Shown one piece after another: positions 26,422 to 35,641 of a DNA stretch of 64,000 nt. A program made the position numbers and the translations under genes. This stretch comes from Hyalangium gracile (lineage in GTDB: Bacteria; Myxococcota; Myxococcia; Myxococcales; Myxococcaceae), in NCBI RefSeq assembly GCF_020103725.1, contig NZ_JAHXBG010000004.1:1-64000 (forward strand), in the 5' to 3' direction. Under the pieces are notes generated by a model. The model ran no database searches. It saw nothing but the letters and a program-made list of their open reading frames with translations, and was not told the origin of the DNA. Each line of letters opens with the position of its first letter. Position 1 is the stretch's first letter.

Positions 26422-27879
26422 CTAGGCGCTCAAGGGCCGCGTGGGCACCACCGGGCCCGTGGCCACCGCGGACTCGGCGACCGCCGCCTCGGACGTGTGC
26501 TGCTCCCTGGCGCTCTGGGCCGTCGCCTCCGGGCTCAGCTCGCCGGCCAGGTACTTCCCCGAGAAGCACGCCGTGCAGAAGGTGCCGCGCTCCGGGTCGC
26601 CCAGCGCCTTGCCAAGGCCCTCCAGCGACAGGTAGCCCAGCGTGTCCGCCGTCACGTAGCGGGCGATCTCGTCCGTCGTGTGGCTGGAGGCGATGAGCTC
26701 CTGCCGGCTCGGCGTGTCGATGCCGTAGTAGCAGGGCCAGCTCGTCGGCGGAGACGAGATGCGCAGGTGCACCTCCACCGCGCCGGCCGCCTTCAGCATC
26801 TTGACGATCTTCCGGCTCGTCGTGCCCCGGACGATGGAGTCATCCACCACCACCACCCGCTTGCCCTTGAGCACCTGCCGCACCGCCGACAGCTTCAGCT
26901 TCACCCCGAAGTGACGGATGGACTGCTGCGGCTCGATGAACGTGCGCCCCACGTAGTGGCTGCGGATGAGCCCCACGTCATACGGGATGCCGCTCACCTG
27001 CGAGAAGCCGATGGCCGCCGGCACGCCCGAGTCCGGCACGGCGATGACCAGGTCCGCCGCCGGCGCGGGCTGCTCGCGCGCAAGCTGGCGCCCCAGCTCC
27101 TTGCGCGACTCGTACACGCTGGTGCCGAACAGCACCGAGTCCGGCTTGGCGAAGTACACGTGCTCGAAGATGCAGCGGCCCAGCCGCGTCGGCGCGAAGG
27201 GCTGCAGCGTCCGCATGCCCTGCGCGTCGATGACCACCATCTCGCCGGCCTCGAGCTCGCGGATGTACTCCGCTTCAATCAAGTCCAGCGCCGTCGTCTC
27301 GCTGGCCAGCACGTAGCTGTTGCGCAGCCGCCCCAGCACCAGCGGCCGGAAGCCGTAGGGGTCCCTCACCGCCACCAGCTGCTGCTGGGTGAGGAAGAGC
27401 AGGCTGTAGGCCCCCTTCACCTTGCCCAGCGCCTCGATGACCTTCTTCTCGAAGGTGGGCTGCCGCGAGCGGGCGATGAGGTGGATGACGACCTCGGTGT
27501 CCGAGTCCGACTGGAAGATGGCCCCGTCCGCCTCGAGCGAGGAGCGCAGCTCGCGGGCGTTCACCAGGTTGCCGTTGTGCGCGACGGCCAGCTGCCCGCC
27601 GGCATACTCCACCGACAGCGGCTGTGCGTTCTTCAGCTGGCTGACGCCCGCCGTGGAGTAGCGCACGTGGCCAATCGCGGAGCTGCCCGGCAGCTTCTCC
27701 AGCACGGGCTCGGTGAAGATGTCCGCCACCAGCCCCATGGACCGGAAGGCCCGCAGGTGGTTGCCGTCCGTGGCGACGATGCCCGCGGACTCCTGCCCGC
27801 GGTGCTGCAGGGCGTGCAGCCCCAGGTAGGTCAGGTTGGAAGCCTCAGGATGGCCTGTGATTCCGAAGATGCCGCACAT
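26422..27879 (-). CDS. purF: Amidophosphoribosyltransferase
   Basis: A 485-residue enzyme for the first committed step of purine synthesis: PRPP plus glutamine gives phosphoribosylamine. It begins MCGIFGITG, so the catalytic Cys2 is exposed after Met removal with no propeptide. The PRPP-binding loop is [14 protein letters not shown]. Four cysteines match the 4Fe-4S ligands of the Bacillus-type enzyme: in RCIFEH (about 233), in PCYYG (about 383) and in FCTACF (about 433 and 436). It therefore looks like a Fe-S type enzyme lacking the Bacillus-type propeptide. It stands alone; its promoter would lie in 27880-28081. Confidence 0.96.
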   Translation of the reverse strand: MCGIFGITGHPEASNLTYLGLHALQHRGQESAGIVATDGNHLRAFRSMGLVADIFTEPVLEKLPGSSAIGHVRYSTAGVSQLKNAQPLSVEYAGGQLAVAHNGNLVNARELRSSLEADGAIFQSDSDTEVVIHLIARSRQPTFEKKVIEALGKVKGAYSLLFLTQQQLVAVRDPYGFRPLVLGRLRNSYVLASETTALDLIEAEYIRELEAGEMVVIDAQGMRTLQPFAPTRLGRCIFEHVYFAKPDSVLFGTSVYESRKELGRQLAREQPAPAADLVIAVPDSGVPAAIGFSQVSGIPYDVGLIRSHYVGRTFIEPQQSIRHFGVKLKLSAVRQVLKGKRVVVVDDSIVRGTTSRKIVKMLKAAGAVEVHLRISSPPTSWPCYYGIDTPSRQELIASSHTTDEIARYVTADTLGYLSLEGLGKALGDPERGTFCTACFSGKYLAGELSPEATAQSAREQHTSEAAVAESAVATGPVVPTRPLSA

Positions 27880-28081
27880 GGTGGCGCCTTATCCCCTTTT
27901 GCTTCGCTTAGAGGAACAGGAACCCGTGCTCCTCTGCCTGGTATTCCACCCGCCGCCAGGGTCGGGACGTGTGGGCAGGGGCTCGGCTCCCAAGGGCAGG
28001 CGGGCAGGAGAGGGCCCGCGAGTCCACTCCATGACAGCAATACCCCCGGCCCCGAGCATGAACAGCTAGGCTGGTCCTCTT

Positions 28082-29392
28082 ATGGCGACGCGACGCCGCT
28101 CCCTGCGCTCCCTGCTCCCCTTCGCGCTCCTGACGGCGGGCGCGGCGTATGCCCTGGCCTCGTGGAACTGGTGCGGCCGCTGGGAGGAGAGCGCCCCGGT
28201 GCTGCGCGGCCAGGTGAAGGCCGAGGGCCCGCTGCGGGCCGGCGCCGCGAAGGTGGCGATGGTGCCTCCCTTCCCCATCGTCGTCGCCGGCTACCCGCCG
28301 CCGCGCCCCGAGGCCTCCCAGGCCAACCCGCCGCTCCATGCCCGCGCCATCGTCCTTCAGGCGGGAGAGGCGCGCGTGGGGCTCGTCTCCCTGGAGCTGC
28401 TGCTCGTCACGGCGCCCATGGTGGAGCAGATCCGCGCGGCGGCCTCGGACCTGGGGCTCCACGGTGTGCTCGTGTTCGCCTCGCACACGCACTCGTCCTT
28501 CGGCGGGTATGACGCGCGCGTGGTGTCCCAGCTCGTGGGCACCGGCCGCTACCGCGAGGACTCCGTGGGCGTCATCGTCTCCGCGGCCAGCCAGGCGCTC
28601 CACCAGGCCGCCGCCGCGCTCGGGGAGGTCTCCCTGGAGGTGGGCGAGGCCTCCGACGCCGGCTTCGTCTACTCGCGCACCGGCGGCGAGGCCCCCGACG
28701 GTGCGCTCACCCGCGCCGTCTTCCGAGGCGCCGCGGGCCCCGTCGCCGAGCTGCTCTTCTTCTCCGCGCACCCCACGCTGGTGCCCCGGCAGCGCGAGTA
28801 CGTGGACCCCGACTACCCCGGCCGCCTCAGCGAGCTGCGCGAGGCCCAGGGCGGCGTGGTGCTCGTGCTCCAGGGCGCGGTGGGCAATGCCTCCGTGGCC
28901 TTCAATGAAGGGCAGGGCGTGGAGCGCGCCGCCGGCTTCGCGCAGGCGCTGTCGGGGCTCGTGGACAAGGCCGCGCCGACGGCCACGCCTGGACCGACAC
29001 GGCTGGCGCTGGCTCGCGCGGAGGTGGCGCTGCCCCGGCCGGATGCCTCGCGGCTGGTGCCCTCGCTCACTCGCGCCGCGGGTGACAACTTCCTGTGCTA
29101 CTCCGCCGCGCGCACGGCGGAGGTGAGCGCGCTCGCGCTTGGGCCCCTGGAGCTGCTCACCGTCCCAGGCGAGCCCACCATGGGCGCGGGGCTGGTGCTG
29201 GCCCGGCGCTCCGGCGCCACGCGCGTGCTCGGGCTCGCCTCCGATTATCTGGGGTACGTGGAGACGCCGGAGCTGGTGGCCCAGGCCGCGGGGGAGTCCA
29301 AGCGCCAGTACTACGGGCCCGCGCTGCTGGAGCGCCTGAGTGGCGCGGCCCAGGTCGCCTCCGCGGCCGCCGGGTTCACCCCTCAGCCGTGA
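28082..29392 (+). CDS. Neutral/alkaline ceramidase-like hydrolase, membrane-anchored
   Basis: A 436-residue protein with an arginine-rich N-terminus and one hydrophobic segment (about 8-25). It shows motifs of the neutral/alkaline non-lysosomal ceramidase N-terminal domain: ASHTHSSFGG (zinc-binding His motif), FFSAHPTLVPRQ, DPDYPG, VLQGAVGNAS, and a C-terminal SDYLGYVETPE. Neutral ceramidases cut the amide bond of ceramides; this one is shorter than typical 600-700-residue enzymes and lacks the C-terminal Ig-like domain. Myxobacteria make ceramides and other sphingolipid-like lipids, so a lipid amide is a plausible substrate, but this is inference. The ATG at 28082 lacks a good ribosome site. 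Confidence 0.72.
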   Translation: MATRRRSLRSLLPFALLTAGAAYALASWNWCGRWEESAPVLRGQVKAEGPLRAGAAKVAMVPPFPIVVAGYPPPRPEASQANPPLHARAIVLQAGEARVGLVSLELLLVTAPMVEQIRAAASDLGLHGVLVFASHTHSSFGGYDARVVSQLVGTGRYREDSVGVIVSAASQALHQAAAALGEVSLEVGEASDAGFVYSRTGGEAPDGALTRAVFRGAAGPVAELLFFSAHPTLVPRQREYVDPDYPGRLSELREAQGGVVLVLQGAVGNASVAFNEGQGVERAAGFAQALSGLVDKAAPTATPGPTRLALARAEVALPRPDASRLVPSLTRAAGDNFLCYSAARTAEVSALALGPLELLTVPGEPTMGAGLVLARRSGATRVLGLASDYLGYVETPELVAQAAGESKRQYYGPALLERLSGAAQVASAAAGFTPQP

Positions 29393-29580
29393 GTCGTACC
29401 TGCGTCTTTCACGGACTGACCTCGTAAAAGAGCAGCCACACCGCAACCCGAACACTGTCGCCACCGCGCTGCGGAGAGGCGTCCCCATCCCACCTGTTCG
29501 AGGAAGCATCGAGGTGCTGCAATAGAGGGAAAGAACGGAAAGCAGTCGCCGATGCATCGACGCCTTCAGGGGGGGCATCC

Positions 29581-30180
29581 ATGCGCATGAGCGTTCCAGG
29601 TCATTCGGGGATCGAGGTCACGGGGAGGGTCATCCCCGCTGCGCTCGAGGCTTTTGGAGAGTTCACCATCCTGGCCGGGCAGATGTTGATGGCCAACGGG
29701 GTCGGCCGGCCCGACAAGAGTGGCTTCATCCGAGTGGATACCGAGGCCTGGTATCCGCTCGATGGCTATTTGAAGACGTACAAGGAGATCGAGCAGCAGC
29801 TGGGCACGCGCATGGTGCGCAAGCTGGGCGTGGCCAAGGCGCGCTATGCGCTGTTCCCGCCCACGCTGGTGGACATAACCACGGCCATGCAGGCCATGGA
29901 CGTGAGCTTCCACATGAACCACCGCCAGCACGGGCGCCTCATGTTCGACGCGGTGACGGGCGTCATGCTGGAGGGCATCGGGCACTACCACTGCCACCAG
30001 ACCTCGGGACAGCGGCGCATCGTCATGCGCTGCGACAGCGCGTACCCCTGCGCCTTCGACGAGGGCATCCTCGAGGCGACGGCCCGGCGCTTCGTGCCGA
30101 CCGCGATGCTGGAGCACGACACCCCCAGCACCTGTCGGAACAAGGGCTCCACGGCGTGCACCTACGCCATCACCTGGTAG
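29581..30180 (+). CDS. V4R/heme-NO-binding-like hypothetical protein
   Basis: A 199-residue cytoplasmic protein without signal peptide. The C-terminal third (FVPTAMLEHDTPSTCRNKGSTACTYAITW, read in two parts) has the CR..G...C.Y.I.W ending typical of V4R and heme-NO-binding-like small-molecule domains, in which paired cysteines may bind metal. The middle carries YKEIEQQLGTRMVRKLG, similar to related myxobacterial proteins of unknown role. A run of seven purines (29569-29575) acts as ribosome site; a second ATG at 29587 is a possible alternative start. It converges with the yhbY-like gene. Function unknown. Confidence 0.6.
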   Translation: MRMSVPGHSGIEVTGRVIPAALEAFGEFTILAGQMLMANGVGRPDKSGFIRVDTEAWYPLDGYLKTYKEIEQQLGTRMVRKLGVAKARYALFPPTLVDITTAMQAMDVSFHMNHRQHGRLMFDAVTGVMLEGIGHYHCHQTSGQRRIVMRCDSAYPCAFDEGILEATARRFVPTAMLEHDTPSTCRNKGSTACTYAITW

Positions 30181-30204
30181 TCGCCCGGCGCCCGGAGGGC
30201 CTGC

Positions 30205-30495
30205 TCAGAGGTCGTCGAACTCCGAGTCCTTCTTGCGCTTCTTGAAGAGCAGCGCCGTGCGGCCTAGCAGCTGGACCAGCTCCGAGCCGGTGCCCTCCGC
30301 CATCTTCGCGGCGGCCTCCTGGCGCGTCTCGGGGCCCTCGTTGATCTTCACCTTGATGAGCTCGTGGTCCTCGAGCGCCTGGTTCAGGGCGCCCAGGATG
30401 CCCTCGGTGACGCCGGACTGTCCGACGATGACCACGGGCTCCTTGTGATGGCCCAGCGCGCGCAGGGCGCGGCGTTGCTTCCCGGTAAGCGGCAC
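30205..30495 (-). CDS. yhbY: YhbY/CRS1 family RNA-binding protein
   Basis: A 96-residue single CRM domain protein. It opens LTGKQRRALRALGHHKEPVV, and has the conserved VGQSGVTEG loop in the GxxG position and IKVKINEGPE strand. YhbY associates with pre-50S particles and assists large-subunit assembly. The length is normal. It sits 57 bp downstream of the DnaJ-like gene on the same strand and might be read through from it. Confidence 0.93.
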   Translation of the reverse strand: MPLTGKQRRALRALGHHKEPVVIVGQSGVTEGILGALNQALEDHELIKVKINEGPETRQEAAAKMAEGTGSELVQLLGRTALLFKKRKKDSEFDDL

Positions 30496-30552
30496 GTCTC
30501 CTCCTCGAAAAGTGGCGGGGGCGCCTCCCGGCGGCCCCGTGGAGGGCGCACC

Positions 30553-33261
30553 CTACTTCTTCTGGGCCGCCATGCGGATCTCTCGCTGCGCGTCGATGTG
30601 GTCTGGCTGAATCTCCACCGTCCGCTTGAAGTGCTTGAGCGACCCCGAGGCGTCCCCCAGCGTCTTGGCGATGACACCCAGGAAGTAGTGCCCGGCGGCG
30701 CAGCGCTCGTTCTTCTTGAGGGCGGCCATGATGTCCCGGAACGCCTCGGCCTGGGCGGCCTTCTTGTCCGGGGCGGCACAGAAGCGGGCGTAGGCGCGCC
30801 AGACGTGGAACTCGGCCTCCTCGGCGTTGAGCTGGATGGCCTCGTCGAAGATCGTCACGGCCTCGGCGTACTTGCGCGCCTTCATGAAGACGATGCCCCG
30901 CTTGAAGCGCTCCTCCGCCTGGAGGATGGCCACCACGTCCACCTCTTCCTTGCCGGTGTCTCCCGACTTGAGCAGCTCGATGTAGTCCTTGCGGGTCTTC
31001 TCGTCCGTGAGCGTCCGGTAGGCGTCGCCGATGTAGCCGAAGATCTCGGCCTTCAGCCGCTCCAGCTCCGGCGGCGCGCCGGGCGGCAGCGTGTCCGGGT
31101 GGTACAGCCTGGCCAGCTTGAAGTAGGCGATCTTCACCGCGCCGGCCTCCGTCTGCTCCGTGAGGCCCAGCCGCTCGAAGTGGTTCTGCCCCTTGAGCGT
31201 CGCGGCGGTCTGCCGGAGCGCTGGCATTTCCTCCGCGCCAGGGCCCGTGGCGGGTGCGGCGGACGCGGGGGCGCTCGAGGCCGGGGCCGCGGGCTTGGGG
31301 GCGGCGGCAGCAGGAACCGCGGCCGCGGCGGATGCCGAGGGATTCACCGTCGGAACGGCGGTCCGAGAGGCCGCGGCAGGGGGCGCGGCCGGATTGGGGG
31401 CGGCGGGACGGGCGGCAGCGGCGGCAGGGGCCGGGTTGGGAGCGGCGGGCCTGGGGGCGGCGGCGGCGGGTGCCGGGGGATTCACCGTCGGAATGGCGGT
31501 CCGGGAAGCCGCGGCGGGGGGCGCGGCCGGGTTGGGAGCGGCGGGCCTGGGCGCGGCGGCGGCGGGTGCCGAGGGATTCACCGTCGGAATGGCGGTCCGG
31601 GAGGCCGCGGCGGGGGGCGCGGCCGGGTTGGGGGCGGCGGGCCTGGGCGCGGCGGCGGGAGGCGGCTGAGGCGCTGCCGCCTTCGGCTCGGGGGCGCGCT
31701 GGGCGACGGCGGCGAAGGAGACGGCCTCGAGCTCCTTCAGGAGGAACGCGAGCCGCAGGATGTAGTCAGTGTCCTGCGGGAAGTCCGCGAGCAGCTGCGA
31801 GAGGGAGCGCACGCCGTCGATGACGGTGAGCACGCGCACCTCGTGCGGCGTGAGGCGCAGGTCGCTCGTGGCGACGATGCCCTCGGACTTCATGATGGGC
31901 AGGTTCAGCACGGGCTGCAGGCGCCGCCGCAGGTCCACCGAGGGGATGCGGCGGATCTGATCGCTCAGCACCGCCCACTTGTTGCCCAGCGGCATCGCCT
32001 TCGCCGCCGGGAGATCCCGAGCCTCGTAGGTGAAGGTGCCGGACTCGGCGCGCAGGCCCTTGAGGAGGATGGAGAGCGCGCGCTGGGAGAGGTGGTTGAA
32101 GGCGGTGGACGGCTGCAGCAGCCCCAGGCCGAACAGGGCCGCGAGGATCTCCCCGCCGAAGCGCGGGCGAGCGGCCTCGGCCTGCTGGAACTGCTCGGCG
32201 GTGAGCAGCCGCGCCTGGGTCAGCAGCGCGCCCAGTCCATCCTCGGGGTGCGACGAGTCGATGAACTCGGGGCTGCCCTTGCGGAAGTGGAGCTGGATGG
32301 CGCGGTCCGCCAGCGTCAGGGTGAGCAGGCCCGTGAGGGTGCCCGCGGCGATGCGGCCATAGAGGGCGACGGGAGAGTGCTGCTCGAGCGAGCCCTGCGC
32401 GGGAGGCGCCAGGGGCGCGCTCACCGAGGCGAAGGTGCCCGAGGGCGACACCACCGGCGGAGGCTTCGGCGCGTCGCTCCCGGGCGCGGCCACGGAGGCG
32501 AAGGTGCCAGAGGGGTTGGCGCCTGGAGGAGCTCTTGGGGCGCTCGCCGCGGGTGCGGCTCCGGGAGCCGACGGCACGGCCGGAACGGTCCCGGACGCCG
32601 GAGCAACGGGACGGGCCCCGGCCGCCGCGGGCGCGACGGCGCGGAAGGAGCCCGAAGGGTTGACGGGCATGGCGCCGGGGGGGCCCGCGGCGGGGCGAGC
32701 TCCGGGACCGGCCACGGGCGCGCCGGGAGGAGCCACTGCTCCCGGGCCCGGCCTGGGCACTCCGGCCGGGGCGCCGGCACCCGCCATGGGGGCCTGGCCT
32801 CGCGGCATCGCGCCGGGAGCCGCCGCCACGGCGGCCTGGACTCCTGGGCCCGGTCTGGGCGCGGCGGCCTGGGCGACGGCACCGGGGCCTGGCCTGGGCG
32901 CGGCGGCCTGGGCGATGGCACCCGGGCCCGCCATGGGGCTGGCGCCGGGGGCGTGCGGAGCCGGGGCACCAGGTGGGACAGGAGCGCCGGGACCCATCAT
33001 CTCCGGGGGCAGCTCCGCCCGAGCCACCTGAACCGTCTCGCCCGGGGCAATCACGTCTCCCCACAGCTCGCGAGGGAAGGCATCGCGCAGGTGTGGGAAG
33101 CGGCCCGGGAAGGCGAAGTGGAGCCCGTCCTCGGACACCTGGACCCGACCCTGGATGACGCCGTTATCGAGGAGCAGCTCGATGGTCGTCAGGGTCAGCG
33201 GGCCCCAGATGGTGCCCTTGTCGTTGCGGACGAAGTACTGCCGGACCTCACCCTCCGCCAT
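30553..33261 (-). CDS. GYF_2 / PATAN (DUF4388) / DnaJ / TPR composite protein
   Basis: A 902-residue cytoplasmic protein. Residues about 8-75 resemble a GYF_2 domain ([20 protein letters not shown]). An Ala/Pro/Gly-rich linker follows (about 85-285). Residues about 290-530 are a PATAN/DUF4388-type regulatory domain. A second Ala/Pro linker with three similar repeats (about 530-640) precedes a J domain at about 695-765 with the HPD motif intact (ARLYHPDT), then a TPR segment to the end. An intact HPD means it could stimulate a DnaK ATPase. PATAN domains are linked to motility and cell-polarity signalling in myxobacteria and cyanobacteria. A scaffold bringing Hsp70 to a signalling complex is plausible but inferred. 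Ala/Pro-rich linkers explain a very long open frame on the other strand, which is not a gene. Confidence 0.85.
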   Translation of the reverse strand: MAEGEVRQYFVRNDKGTIWGPLTLTTIELLLDNGVIQGRVQVSEDGLHFAFPGRFPHLRDAFPRELWGDVIAPGETVQVARAELPPEMMGPGAPVPPGAPAPHAPGASPMAGPGAIAQAAAPRPGPGAVAQAAAPRPGPGVQAAVAAAPGAMPRGQAPMAGAGAPAGVPRPGPGAVAPPGAPVAGPGARPAAGPPGAMPVNPSGSFRAVAPAAAGARPVAPASGTVPAVPSAPGAAPAASAPRAPPGANPSGTFASVAAPGSDAPKPPPVVSPSGTFASVSAPLAPPAQGSLEQHSPVALYGRIAAGTLTGLLTLTLADRAIQLHFRKGSPEFIDSSHPEDGLGALLTQARLLTAEQFQQAEAARPRFGGEILAALFGLGLLQPSTAFNHLSQRALSILLKGLRAESGTFTYEARDLPAAKAMPLGNKWAVLSDQIRRIPSVDLRRRLQPVLNLPIMKSEGIVATSDLRLTPHEVRVLTVIDGVRSLSQLLADFPQDTDYILRLAFLLKELEAVSFAAVAQRAPEPKAAAPQPPPAAAPRPAAPNPAAPPAAASRTAIPTVNPSAPAAAAPRPAAPNPAAPPAAASRTAIPTVNPPAPAAAAPRPAAPNPAPAAAAARPAAPNPAAPPAAASRTAVPTVNPSASAAAAVPAAAAPKPAAPASSAPASAAPATGPGAEEMPALRQTAATLKGQNHFERLGLTEQTEAGAVKIAYFKLARLYHPDTLPPGAPPELERLKAEIFGYIGDAYRTLTDEKTRKDYIELLKSGDTGKEEVDVVAILQAEERFKRGIVFMKARKYAEAVTIFDEAIQLNAEEAEFHVWRAYARFCAAPDKKAAQAEAFRDIMAALKKNERCAAGHYFLGVIAKTLGDASGSLKHFKRTVEIQPDHIDAQREIRMAAQKK
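31341..31670 (-). repeat. Ala/Pro linker repeat in the DnaJ-like gene
   Basis: Three similar units beginning GATTCACCGTCGGAA(T/C)GGCG occur at 31341, 31479 and 31575 on the plus strand. The last two are 96 bp apart (32 codons) and the first is 138 bp away because of an extra proline/alanine insertion. They encode [13 protein letters not shown](I/V)PTVNP-like segments. Such GC-rich repeats are prone to length variation. Confidence 0.75.
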
Positions 33262-33340
33262 GCGCCGTCTCGCTCCTTATAGGGGTGGAACCCTACCGCC
33301 CCCGCCCGGCCGAACCAAGCAAGCCGAAGGGTACTCCGGC

Positions 33341-34149
33341 TCAGGGCCGGCCGCCCTCCAGCGTCGCCAGTCCGAGCAGGGCCAGGCACGAGGCCTCCGC
33401 CTGGAGCGTAGTCGGCGGGTCGAAGCAGCGCACCTCGCTGTCGAACACCTTGCAGATGCCCTTGGGCGTCGAGGCGCAGAGCACCCGGCCGTACGAGGAG
33501 GCGCACCCATAGCCGCAGACGGCCTGGCCCTCGCTGGTCTTGCACTGGGGGGGAGGGAGCGAGCGGCCGAAGGCGCAGATGGCCTCGGGCTTGGGATCGA
33601 AGCAGGTGACGCGGCCGCTCTCCGTCTTGCACACACCGAAGGGGGTGGCGGCGCACTTCACGCCCTCCGAGCCGGCCGCGCACTTGTAGCCGCACGCGAA
33701 GTCCATGCCCTGGGTGCGGCACTCCATCTTGGGCGTCTCGCGGCCGTAGATGGCGAACACCGAGGCGGGAGGATCGAAACACTCCACTTCGTCCCCTCGG
33801 CCCCGACACACCCCGGCCGGAGAGCGTGCGCACTTCATCTTCCCGAAGTACGTGGTGCAGGAGTAGCCGCACGCCACCTCTCCCTCGGCGGCCTTGCACT
33901 CGGGCTCCGGCAGCGAGCCGCCATAGGCCCGGATGACGTAGGCGGGGGGTCGAAGCACACCACCTGCCCATCCTTCACCTGACAGATGCCCTGGGGCGTC
34001 TGGGCGCAGCGCACGCGCAGTCCATCCGACTTGCACGCGTAGCCGCAGGCGATCTGCCCGTCGATGGAGCGACAGCCGGGCTCGGAGGGGTTCTGCGACG
34101 GCGCCTGCGCGAGCAGCACGAGCACCAGGGGAAGGAGGGGGGCGGACAC
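33341..34149 (-). pseudogene. Secreted Cys-rich repeat protein, split by a one-base frameshift
   Basis: The first frame (from 34149) starts with a signal peptide (SAPLLPLVLVLLAQAPSQ) and one Cys-rich repeat ending VVCFDPP. The next repeats, in another frame, continue to 33341. Together they give four copies of a 45-55-residue unit of the form C...G..ACGY.C......V.CA.TP.G.C......V.CFDP. The frames join at the G run 33944-33949 (six C on the coding strand). One added C would restore DPPAYV and a protein of about 269 residues. Eight or so cysteines per unit suggest disulfide-bonded extracellular modules. This is either a sequencing error, a real inactivation or a slippery phase-variable tract. 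No known family recognised. Confidence 0.75.
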
Positions 34150-34268
34150 GGGAGGGGACCTCGGAGGGAAGCGTTGTCGGGATTGACGCTCAGGTTGGCC
34201 CGGTGCGCAAGCAAGCCGCCGGTGGGCGTGTTAGGGGGAGCGCCGCCCGCCCGGAGGAGGGTCCTGCC

Positions 34269-35036
34269 TTGGACGTTACCGGCCTCGAACTCGCCCTGTT
34301 GTGCCTGGCTGCCTTGTGTGCCGGCTGCGTGGACGCCATCGCGGGAGGAGGGGGGCTCATCACCCTGCCCATGCTGCTGGCCACCGGGCTGCCCCCGCAC
34401 GTAGCGCTGGGCACCAACAAGGGCCAGTCCGTCTTCGGGGCCTGCGCGGCGCTGGTGCGCTTCACTCGCGCGGGGCTGGTGAGCGGGAAGCTGGCGGCGG
34501 TGAGCTTCCCGCTGGGGCTGCTCGGCGCGTTCGCCGGAGCGCGGTTGGTGCTGTGGGTGAAGCCGGAGGTGCTCAAGCCGCTGGTGCTCGTGCTGCTCGT
34601 CGCCGTGGCCGCCTTCCTGGCCTTCCGCAGGGGGCCTCCGCCGGGAGAGCGGCCCGAGCCACCCCTGGCGAAGCTGCGACTGCTCGGGGGCGCGGCGGCG
34701 TTCCTCATCGGCGCCTATGACGGCTTCTTCGGCCCGGGCACTGGCACCTTCCTCATCGTGGCCTTCTCCTCCCTGCTGGGCCACGGGCTGATGCGCGCGT
34801 CCGCGGACGCCAAGGTGGTCAACTTCGCCTCCAACATCGCCTCGGTGGTGCTCTTCGCCTGGAAGGGCGTGGTGCTGTGGCACGTGGCCCTGCCCATGGC
34901 CGTGGCCCAGTTCACCGGCGCGTGGATCGGCGCCCACCTCACCGTGAAGGGCGGGGACAAGCTGGTGCGCAAGGTGGTGCTCGTCGTGGTGACGGCGCTC
35001 GTGCTGAAGCTGGGGCGCGACGTGCTGATGGGGTGA
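34269..35036 (+). CDS. TauE/SafE (TSUP) family membrane permease
   Basis: A 255-residue integral membrane protein with about eight hydrophobic segments. The first half repeat has AGCVDAIAGGGGLITLPMLLATGLPPHVALGTNK and the second FLIGAYDGFFGPGTGTFL, the paired glycine-rich signatures of sulfite/organosulfonate exporters. A TTG start at 34269 is chosen because GGAGGAGG (34253-34260) lies 8 nt upstream; the GTG at 34203 would add a charged, non-conserved tail. The transported anion is unknown. Divergent from the Cys-rich gene, converges with the DUF1877-like gene. Confidence 0.9.
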   Translation: MDVTGLELALLCLAALCAGCVDAIAGGGGLITLPMLLATGLPPHVALGTNKGQSVFGACAALVRFTRAGLVSGKLAAVSFPLGLLGAFAGARLVLWVKPEVLKPLVLVLLVAVAAFLAFRRGPPPGERPEPPLAKLRLLGGAAAFLIGAYDGFFGPGTGTFLIVAFSSLLGHGLMRASADAKVVNFASNIASVVLFAWKGVVLWHVALPMAVAQFTGAWIGAHLTVKGGDKLVRKVVLVVVTALVLKLGRDVLMG

Positions 35037-35046
35037 GCGGCCCGCC

Positions 35047-35565
35047 TCAGCCGATGTGCACCAGCAGCGCGTGCCCGCGCTGCGCCACCTGGCTGACGAA
35101 CTTCCGCAGCTCCGCGAAGTAGCTGATCAGCTCCTCCAGGGGATCCACGTCGTCGGCCGGCTCCTCCTCCCAGAGCCCCGGGTAGATGTCCTGCTCCTGC
35201 AGCTTCGCCGGATCGAAGCGGCGCCGCAGCGTGTCCTGCGAGAGGCCATGGAGCGCCTCGGAGAGCTTCTTCACCTCGGCGGGCTTGAAGACGCGCGCGG
35301 TGCCTTCATCCGAGGGGATGTCACCCACGTCCTCGCCGCCGCGCACGAGGAAGTCCAGCGGCGCGGCGCCCTCCCAGGCCGTCCCCGTCAGCAGGTACTG
35401 GAGCCCGTGCCACGTCTCTCCGATGTCGAGCTCGAGGAACCTCGCGCCCTCCGGGTCCCCGAAGTCCTCCTCGTCATCCAGGAAGTCCTGCAGTCGCTCC
35501 GGCGCCTTCAGTAGCGTCTGGCGCTGGGACTCCGTCGCGCTGCGCAGCGTGCAGAGCATCTCCAT
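35047..35565 (-). CDS. DUF1877-like (YfbM family) protein
   Basis: A 172-residue acidic cytoplasmic protein. Features of YfbM/DUF1877 proteins are visible: FLELDIGETWHGLQYLLTG, then DFLVRGGEDVGDI, ARVFKPAEVKKLSEAL, and a C-terminal LEELISYFAELRKFV. Function of the family is unknown. The start MEMLCTLRS at 35565 is preceded by AGGAG at good spacing; the frame extends further upstream but without conservation. Confidence 0.8.
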   Translation of the reverse strand: MEMLCTLRSATESQRQTLLKAPERLQDFLDDEEDFGDPEGARFLELDIGETWHGLQYLLTGTAWEGAAPLDFLVRGGEDVGDIPSDEGTARVFKPAEVKKLSEALHGLSQDTLRRRFDPAKLQEQDIYPGLWEEEPADDVDPLEELISYFAELRKFVSQVAQRGHALLVHIG

Positions 35566-35641
35566 CGTTGGCTCCTGGCTCCCGTGAGACTGCCGGCCAC
35601 CGCCGCATCCTCCAATCCGCTCCCGGCAGGTCAAGCCTTTT

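Noticed and set aside
30364..33282. Plus-strand open frame of about 970 codons with Gly/Arg repeats
   Set aside because: It is the antisense image of the Ala/Pro linkers of the DnaJ-like protein; the apparent glycine-rich repeats have no independent support.
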